Positions 23,818-27,877 of a DNA stretch of 27,877 nucleotides are shown here, piece after piece. This stretch comes from Chitinophagaceae bacterium (GTDB lineage: Bacteria; Bacteroidota; Bacteroidia; Chitinophagales; Chitinophagaceae). Both the position numbers and the translations under genes were made by a program. The notes beneath the pieces were generated by a model. That model was not told the DNA's origin and did not search any database. It was given only the letters and a program-made list of their open reading frames with translations. The first letter of the stretch is position 1. Each line of letters starts with the position of its first letter. The stretch is from contig CANKNL010000010.1 in the NCBI GenBank assembly GCA_947483345.1, forward strand, positions 1 to 27,877, given 5' to 3'.

Positions 23818-24969
23818 ATGTTTATATCACTTAAAAAGAAGGTTTTAGGTGCTTTCCTTTTTATGTTCTTTTTCAATTATTTGCTCACGGCACAGAATAG
23901 CGTTATTCGGAAATACGAAACAGCATCTGTTTATGCCGGTATTGAAGTGGGGTCTAAAGGCGTTAAAATGAGTTTTGTTGAAATAGATAAACTTGCTAGT
24001 GAGGATGCAGAAGTCAATATTTTGAAAGATACCACTATCAATACAGATTTTATTTCTTTTACACAGCCTACTTACCAGGCCACTTTAGCTGCTTTAAATA
24101 AATTGTATGCCATAGCCGTAAATGAAAATAAAATCCCCCCATCTCAGGTTTTTACAGCCATCAGCAGTGGTGTAAATATACAGGCTGTAAAAGAAGATAA
24201 AATGGGTTGGATTGATCAGCTTGTAAGCGCTTTTAAGTTGGCAAATAATGAGCCAGACAGACAGGTTACAGTAATAGATGTTAAAGATGAAGCCCGGTTG
24301 TCTCATCTGGGTATTGTTCCGGAAGCCAGGCGTTATAATACATTTTTAATTGATATTGGAAGTGGCAATACAAAGGGCGGTTATTTCCCTTTTGGAGATA
24401 CCAAAGAGTTTAAACTTTTTCAACTTACCTGGGGAACAAAAAGTGCCTTCAATGCAGCAGATAAAATGTTAGGGGGAGATAACAGCTTGACTAATTTTAC
24501 GAGTCAGTTAAGCCGGGTTCTTGCCGGCGCAGAGCATAATGAAATTGTTTATGCTGTAAATGTAAGTGGTGCATTTCCTAAAAGCGATAATATCGCTTTT
24601 AGCGGAGGCATTGCCTGGGCTGTAGCCACACTAATTTCACCTGAACTTAATGATAATACTGTTGTTACTGTTACCTATGATGAGGTATTGACATTCAGTG
24701 AAAAACTGATGACAAATCCTGAATTATTTTCTGATTATTTTATTGTAAAAAACACGCCTGAAAATACAGCTAATTTGGAAAAATTGGGCAAAGATGTGAG
24801 ACAGGTAAATAAAGTATTTGATCAACGTGCTTTAATGGCGGGAACAGGACTTTTATTAAAAATTATGCGGCAGTTTGACGGTGTTGTTGAAAGAAAAAAT
24901 TTCTTTTTGGTAAAGAACGGAGCCGTAGGGTGGATTTCGGCTTTTGTAAATCAACAAAGTACAAAATAG
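23818..24969 (+). CDS. Exported Ppx/GppA-like ASKHA-fold protein
   Basis: ATG at 23818 gives 383 residues with a signal peptide (MFISLKKKVLGAFLFMFFFN, then YLLTAQ, cleavage about 26). The frame continues upstream only through a TTG. The mature protein carries the actin-like phosphate loops: YAGIEVGSKGVKMSFVEI (39-56, loop 1, Glu43 replacing the usual Asp) and LIDIGSGNTKGGYF (177-190, loop 2). Between them, VIDVKDEARLSHLGI (152-166) matches the Ppx/GppA segment with the conserved Glu-Ala-Arg. Exopolyphosphatases and pppGpp phosphatases of this family are cytoplasmic, so export is unusual. It may act on polyphosphate or nucleotides in the periplasm, or be a binding protein. The next gene begins 23 bases later and is likely its partner. 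Confidence 0.8.
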   Translation: MFISLKKKVLGAFLFMFFFNYLLTAQNSVIRKYETASVYAGIEVGSKGVKMSFVEIDKLASEDAEVNILKDTTINTDFISFTQPTYQATLAALNKLYAIAVNENKIPPSQVFTAISSGVNIQAVKEDKMGWIDQLVSAFKLANNEPDRQVTVIDVKDEARLSHLGIVPEARRYNTFLIDIGSGNTKGGYFPFGDTKEFKLFQLTWGTKSAFNAADKMLGGDNSLTNFTSQLSRVLAGAEHNEIVYAVNVSGAFPKSDNIAFSGGIAWAVATLISPELNDNTVVTVTYDEVLTFSEKLMTNPELFSDYFIVKNTPENTANLEKLGKDVRQVNKVFDQRALMAGTGLLLKIMRQFDGVVERKNFFLVKNGAVGWISAFVNQQSTK

Positions 24970-24992
24970 AAACTAATGAATATTTTTAAGTT

Positions 24993-25934
24993 ATGAGAGA
25001 TAATAAATCCTTGTTATTACTCTTGTTATCCTTACTGTTGGTTTTAGTATCATTTGTATTGATCTGGACCTGGGGGTACAGTTTTTATACAAAAACTGAT
25101 GAACGTAAAACCGATCATAAATTGACCGTTATTGATTCTGCAGCTATTGCCGGAAAAATAAGTGATTCTTTGCAAAAAATATATGCAGCCACTTTGCATG
25201 ATCTTGATAGCCAACTGGATTCTACACTTACCAATTCCGACTCCTTAAAAACAGAACTTGATATTAAGCTGGCTGAATTTTACCGCTTGAAAACTGACAT
25301 TGTACGGTTATTAAAAGATAGAAATGCAGGGAATGATTTCGCTGTAGCCAGGCAAAAAATTGGACAGTTACAGATCAAGGCGGATGACCTTAAAGAAAAA
25401 AATCTGGTAGTGGATTTGGAAAATAAAAAACTGACAGATGTGCTTAAGCAAATCACCAAATCGGAAAATGATCAGGATAGAAATATAAAATCGACCGCTA
25501 CAGTAAAAAATAATACATCACAAAAGTCTAATCCGGTATTCGCCACATTTACGGCTTCTGATATTCGCTTTACGGCTTTAAATAGTACTGGTGTATCAGA
25601 AATAGAAACTGGATTTGCAGAAAAAGCTGATAAATTGAACGGTTCATTTACGGTGATGAATTATAACAGCCAGCTTATCAATGCCGAAATCATGGTTATT
25701 GTACTTGCCCCTGAAGGGCGGGTGCTTAAAAGTTCGGGATGGGATTCAGGTACTTTTAATACACCTGATGGGAAAAAGGTATATTCCTATAAATTTAATT
25801 TTCCGTATTCCATGGGCGAACCAAAACGCTTGTTTTTTACATTACGAACAAGCCATTTAACAAAGGGTAATTATAGTATGGAAGTATACCATAATGGTTT
25901 AATTATAGGTAGACTGACAAAAAACCTCTCTTAA
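24993..25934 (+). CDS. Membrane-anchored coiled-coil protein with C-terminal beta domain
   Basis: This 313-residue protein has no family I recognise. Residues about 6-27 (LLLLLLSLLLVLVSFVLIWT) form one membrane helix after a short basic N-terminus, and no cleavage site is evident, so it should be an inner-membrane anchor with a periplasmic body. Residues about 50-160 are rich in Asp, Leu, Lys and Ser heptads (SDSLQKIYAATLHDLDSQLD, LQIKADDLKEKNLVVDLENK) and should form a coiled coil. After a Ser/Asn linker, residues about 185-313 form a beta-rich domain (ASDIRFTALN, MVIVLAPEGRVLKSSGWDSG, LFFTLRTSHLTKGNYSMEVY). It follows the exported Ppx-like gene by 23 bases and probably works with it. Confidence 0.8.
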   Translation: MRDNKSLLLLLLSLLLVLVSFVLIWTWGYSFYTKTDERKTDHKLTVIDSAAIAGKISDSLQKIYAATLHDLDSQLDSTLTNSDSLKTELDIKLAEFYRLKTDIVRLLKDRNAGNDFAVARQKIGQLQIKADDLKEKNLVVDLENKKLTDVLKQITKSENDQDRNIKSTATVKNNTSQKSNPVFATFTASDIRFTALNSTGVSEIETGFAEKADKLNGSFTVMNYNSQLINAEIMVIVLAPEGRVLKSSGWDSGTFNTPDGKKVYSYKFNFPYSMGEPKRLFFTLRTSHLTKGNYSMEVYHNGLIIGRLTKNLS

Positions 25935-25987
25935 TAGTACTGCCTTTATCTTCATTTCGCATAGAGCGTTTTTGGAAATGGAATAGC

Positions 25988-26011
25988 CTGCGTAGAATAA
26001 ATTCTACGCAG
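25988..26011. repeat. 24-bp palindrome downstream of the coiled-coil gene
   Basis: CTGCGTAGAAT (25988-25998) and ATTCTACGCAG (26001-26011) are exact reverse complements with AA between them. The segment is more GC-rich than its surroundings and has no T tract. It could be a protein-binding site or an RNA hairpin at the 3' end of the transcript. Confidence 0.6.
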
Positions 26012-26138
26012 ATTATACAATAGGACTACATCATTTGTTTAGTTATGTCAGCATCTTTACAGTGTTATCCTAATAGCCATCCTTTAAAAAGAAAAGATTG
26101 CCTGTGATTAACTTTGTTTTAAGCATGAGATATATATG

Positions 26139-26166
26139 AAAGGCCTTCTTTATTGAAGGCTTTTTA
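26139..26166 (+). terminator. Rho-independent terminator downstream of the coiled-coil gene
   Basis: AAAGGCCTTC (26139-26148) pairs with GAAGGCTTTT (26155-26164), with one G-T wobble, around TTTATT, and T residues follow. It lies about 205 bases after the coiled-coil stop; the 25935-26138 stretch between holds the palindrome and no ORF. Confidence 0.8.
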
Positions 26167-26220
26167 TATATAATTTCTTTTCGCATTCAAGCTGCAAAAT
26201 ATTCTCAGTATTTTAGCTAA

Positions 26221-26703
26221 ATGAAAGCAGCTGCCCTACACGACATTAAATCAGAATTGACCAATACCTCCAAAACGCAATTAATAGACTTGTGTTTGCG
26301 ATTGGCTAAATTTAAAAAAGAAAATAAAGAACTGCTGTCTTATATGTTATTTGACTCTGTTGATGAACAGCTTTATGTTGAAAATATAAAGACAGAATTG
26401 CTTTTTCAGTTTGGGGAAATGAATACAACCCATTTGTATTTTGTAAAGAAAAGCTTAAGAAAAATCCTGCGTGTGCTTACAAAATATATCCGATATACCG
26501 GATCGGCAGAAGTTGAAGTAAAGTTGCTATTATTTTTCTGTTTAACCCTTAACAAGTCGGGGATACCCATTAATAAAAACCCTGTCATAAAAAACATATA
26601 TCAAAACCAGCTAAAAAAGGTCTCTAAAACTATTGCAGGCATGCATGAAGATCTGCAATATGAATATGTAAAAGAACTGGCCCAATTAGTTAGGGAAGAA
26701 TAA
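26221..26703 (+). CDS. Small all-helical protein of unknown function
   Basis: The 160-residue protein has no signal peptide and no membrane segment. It is predicted to be almost entirely helical: an amphipathic N-terminal region (SKTQLIDLCLRLAKFKKENK), LYVENIKTELLFQFGEM, a basic helix VKKSLRKILRVLTKYIRYTG, then EVEVKLLLFFCLTL and a C-terminal helix YEYVKELAQLVREE. The repeated helix pairs and the basic central face suggest a scaffold or nucleic-acid-associated role, but nothing shows it. Its ATG is 55 bases after the terminator at 26139, so it is a separate unit. Confidence 0.75.
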   Translation: MKAAALHDIKSELTNTSKTQLIDLCLRLAKFKKENKELLSYMLFDSVDEQLYVENIKTELLFQFGEMNTTHLYFVKKSLRKILRVLTKYIRYTGSAEVEVKLLLFFCLTLNKSGIPINKNPVIKNIYQNQLKKVSKTIAGMHEDLQYEYVKELAQLVREE

Positions 26704-26758
26704 AAGGCTCCGAATATAAATTATTTATAAAAAAAATCGTACTTTCAAAATAAAAAAT

Positions 26759-27010
26759 ATGCCAAGATCTAAGACAAGAAAAAACCATCAGGATTACCGT
26801 AAACCTGCCAATGCGGTAAAATCAAAACAGAATCGCAGTGCTGTTACAATCGGTATTGTTTTCTTTGCATTAATTGGAATGGGAATTGCATTTTTTGCAG
26901 CAGGATCAAGTTCATATTGGCTTTTATGGCTAACTGCCGGTGCCTGTATGGGTGGTATAGGGGGGTATTATTTTGGCCGACAGATTGATAAATCGTTTTC
27001 TAAAAATTAA
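26759..27010 (+). CDS. Small two-helix membrane protein
   Basis: The 83-residue protein has a very basic N-terminus (MPRSKTRKNHQDYRKPANAV), then two hydrophobic helices at about 28-48 (VTIGIVFFALIGMGIAFFAA) and 52-73 (SYWLLWLTAGACMGGIGGYY). It ends FGRQIDKSFSKN. The positive-inside rule places both termini in the cytoplasm. I do not recognise the family. It starts 55 bases after the helical protein gene. The sequence just before the ATG contains TACTTTCA, one mismatch from the -7 consensus. Confidence 0.72.
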   Translation: MPRSKTRKNHQDYRKPANAVKSKQNRSAVTIGIVFFALIGMGIAFFAAGSSSYWLLWLTAGACMGGIGGYYFGRQIDKSFSKN

Positions 27011-27164
27011 TCTTTTTATTATTTATTGTTCTGCTATCAGCAGAGACTTACTAACAATGCAAATGAGTCACTGTGGAAATGATTAGTCAGGTTTACTTGC
27101 ATTTTGATAAACAAAGTATTATTTTGGTTTGTGTTCTTATAACATCTCACTAAAACTTAAACTT

Positions 27165-27584
27165 ATGGACATTAAAAAATTACTTGTTGGCGGTATGGCC
27201 GGCAGCATTGCTCATTTCTTTTTAGGTTGGCTCATTTATGGCATATTATTAGCGGATTATATGGCTAATCATCCGGGGATTCTTGCCAACCCAATGCGTA
27301 CTGAGCCTGATTTTATGTATCTTATTATTGGTAACCTGGCTTTTGGTTTTTTGCAGGCATATATTTATATTAAAGCCAATGTAAATAGTATGTTAGATGG
27401 TTTTGTTACCGGTGGAATCATTGGTTTACTGATGACAGTTGGTTATGATTGTATTAATTATGCCACATCCAGTATTATTAGTAAATCTGCTATGGCTGCA
27501 GATGCGGCAGCAGCTACACTGATGACTGCGGTAGTTGGAGCCCTTATTGCATTCATTATTGGTATGGGTAAAAAAGGAGCCTGA
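27165..27584 (+). CDS. Small four-helix membrane protein
   Basis: ATG at 27165 gives 139 residues (MDIKKLLVGGMAGSIAHFFL); an upstream frame would need TTG and adds a poor N-terminus. Four hydrophobic helices are visible: about 6-28 (ending GWLIYGILL), 53-71 (MYLIIGNLAFGFLQAYIYI), 79-98 (GFVTGGIIGLLMTVGYD) and 113-136 (LMTAVVGALIAFIIGMGKK). The G-x-x-G-rich helices and the GW-x-x-Y-G element recall small Bacteroidota membrane proteins near DUF1761, but the match is not firm. No function is known. A strong hairpin follows 11 bases after the stop. Confidence 0.8.
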   Translation: MDIKKLLVGGMAGSIAHFFLGWLIYGILLADYMANHPGILANPMRTEPDFMYLIIGNLAFGFLQAYIYIKANVNSMLDGFVTGGIIGLLMTVGYDCINYATSSIISKSAMAADAAAATLMTAVVGALIAFIIGMGKKGA

Positions 27585-27594
27585 TCTCAATATT

Positions 27595-27652
27595 GATCTT
27601 CATCACAAGTATGGTCATTTTAATTAATTTGACATAACCTGTGATGAAGATT
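27595..27652 (+). terminator. Long hairpin after the four-helix membrane protein gene
   Basis: GATCTTCATCACA (27595-27607) pairs with TGTGATGAAGATT (27640-27652), 13 bp with one terminal wobble. The loop contains a further GTCA/TGAC pair. The following TCTTTTATGG is only moderately T-rich, so this is either a terminator or another RNA element. Confidence 0.5.
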
Positions 27653-27669
27653 CTTTTATGGCCTCTATG

Positions 27670-27693
27670 GCCTTTTTTGCAGACAAAAAAGGC
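27670..27693. repeat. Symmetric A/T-tract hairpin near the window end
   Basis: GCCTTTTTT (27670-27678) pairs with AAAAAAGGC (27685-27693) around GCAGAC. It could act as a terminator for the GGCC-TCTAT-GGCC hairpin just before it (27659-27671). No ORF lies in 27585-27877. Confidence 0.45.
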
Positions 27694-27743
27694 TGTAAAC
27701 AGCTATAGGAAAAGATTTATTAGATAATCTAATTAATTTCAAT

Positions 27744-27751
27744 TAGTTTTG
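27744..27751 (+). promoter_or_regulatory. -7-like promoter element reading out of the window
   Basis: TAGTTTTG matches TAnnTTTG. The 126 bases downstream contain no ATG-initiated ORF, so any transcript must have a long leader or a gene beyond the window edge. Confidence 0.35.
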
Positions 27752-27877
27752 CAAAGTATTTTAACGCTGTGAGCACACAGTACAGGATTGATTCAATTTT
27801 TACAAGTTTTTCCCCGTAACAGTTTTCTCGTCTTTTTAGTTTGCTTCCTGTTTTAAGGTGCAGGTATTTTATTTATT

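Noticed and set aside
26109..26116. TAACTTTG promoter-like element
   Set aside because: It matches the -7 consensus, but a terminator begins 22 bases later, so any RNA would be only about 40 nt and no -33 element is seen.
27030..27044. Hairpin TCTGCT-ATC-AGCAGA after the two-helix membrane protein gene
   Set aside because: It is a six-bp stem with a tight loop and no T tract, too weak to call a terminator.

Overview
The window is a low-GC chromosomal segment from a Bacteroidota bacterium, most likely a Chitinophagaceae relative. The reasons are the recurring -7 promoter element TAnnTTTG, starts without Shine-Dalgarno sequences, signal peptides ending in A-Q or G-Q, an OMP_b-brl_3-type outer-membrane receptor, type-B L31, a bacilliredoxin, and the Bacteroidota forms of Lgt and of the arginine-decarboxylase-like enzyme. 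The lineage is inferred from these traits, since no rRNA is present. I see no tRNA or rRNA gene, CRISPR array, insertion sequence or prophage. The segment looks like stable core genome with a few accessory genes.

Layout. 1-1606 (minus): a lipoprotein cut by the window edge and a two-domain exported protein. 1697-7066 (plus): a translation block, thrS, infC, rluF, an exported possible cysteine peptidase, rpmI and rplT. The classic infC-rpmI-rplT order is split by a strong terminator and two extra genes, and rpmI-rplT has its own promoter and a structured leader. 7192-9059: an arginine-decarboxylase-type PLP enzyme and an exported NTF2-like protein. 9142-9582 (minus): Hsp20, divergent from a bacilliredoxin (9828) across a perfect 31-bp inverted repeat. 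10385-15458: lgt, a large TonB-receptor-type protein, YajQ and L31 type B. 15561-17521: a GlmU-like left-handed beta-helix protein and triosephosphate isomerase. 17522-18511 (minus): a KirBac-type potassium channel whose stop codon abuts that of tpiA.

18619-23102 is a small surface-glycan cluster: methyltransferase, flippase, methyltransferase and GT4 glycosyltransferase, followed closely by a cyclophilin. 23818-25934 is a two-gene unit: a Ppx/GppA-like ASKHA-fold protein with a signal peptide, and a membrane-anchored coiled-coil protein with a C-terminal beta domain. It is the best candidate here for an undescribed envelope system. 26221-27584 holds three small genes of unknown function, two of them membrane proteins. 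The last 293 bases hold hairpins and a possible promoter that reads out of the window.

Most units are short and are separated by good intrinsic terminators (4389, 7089, 9060, 10267, 15516, 23594, 26139). Promoter calls rest on the -7 element alone, because I could not find convincing -33 TTTG partners at the expected spacing.
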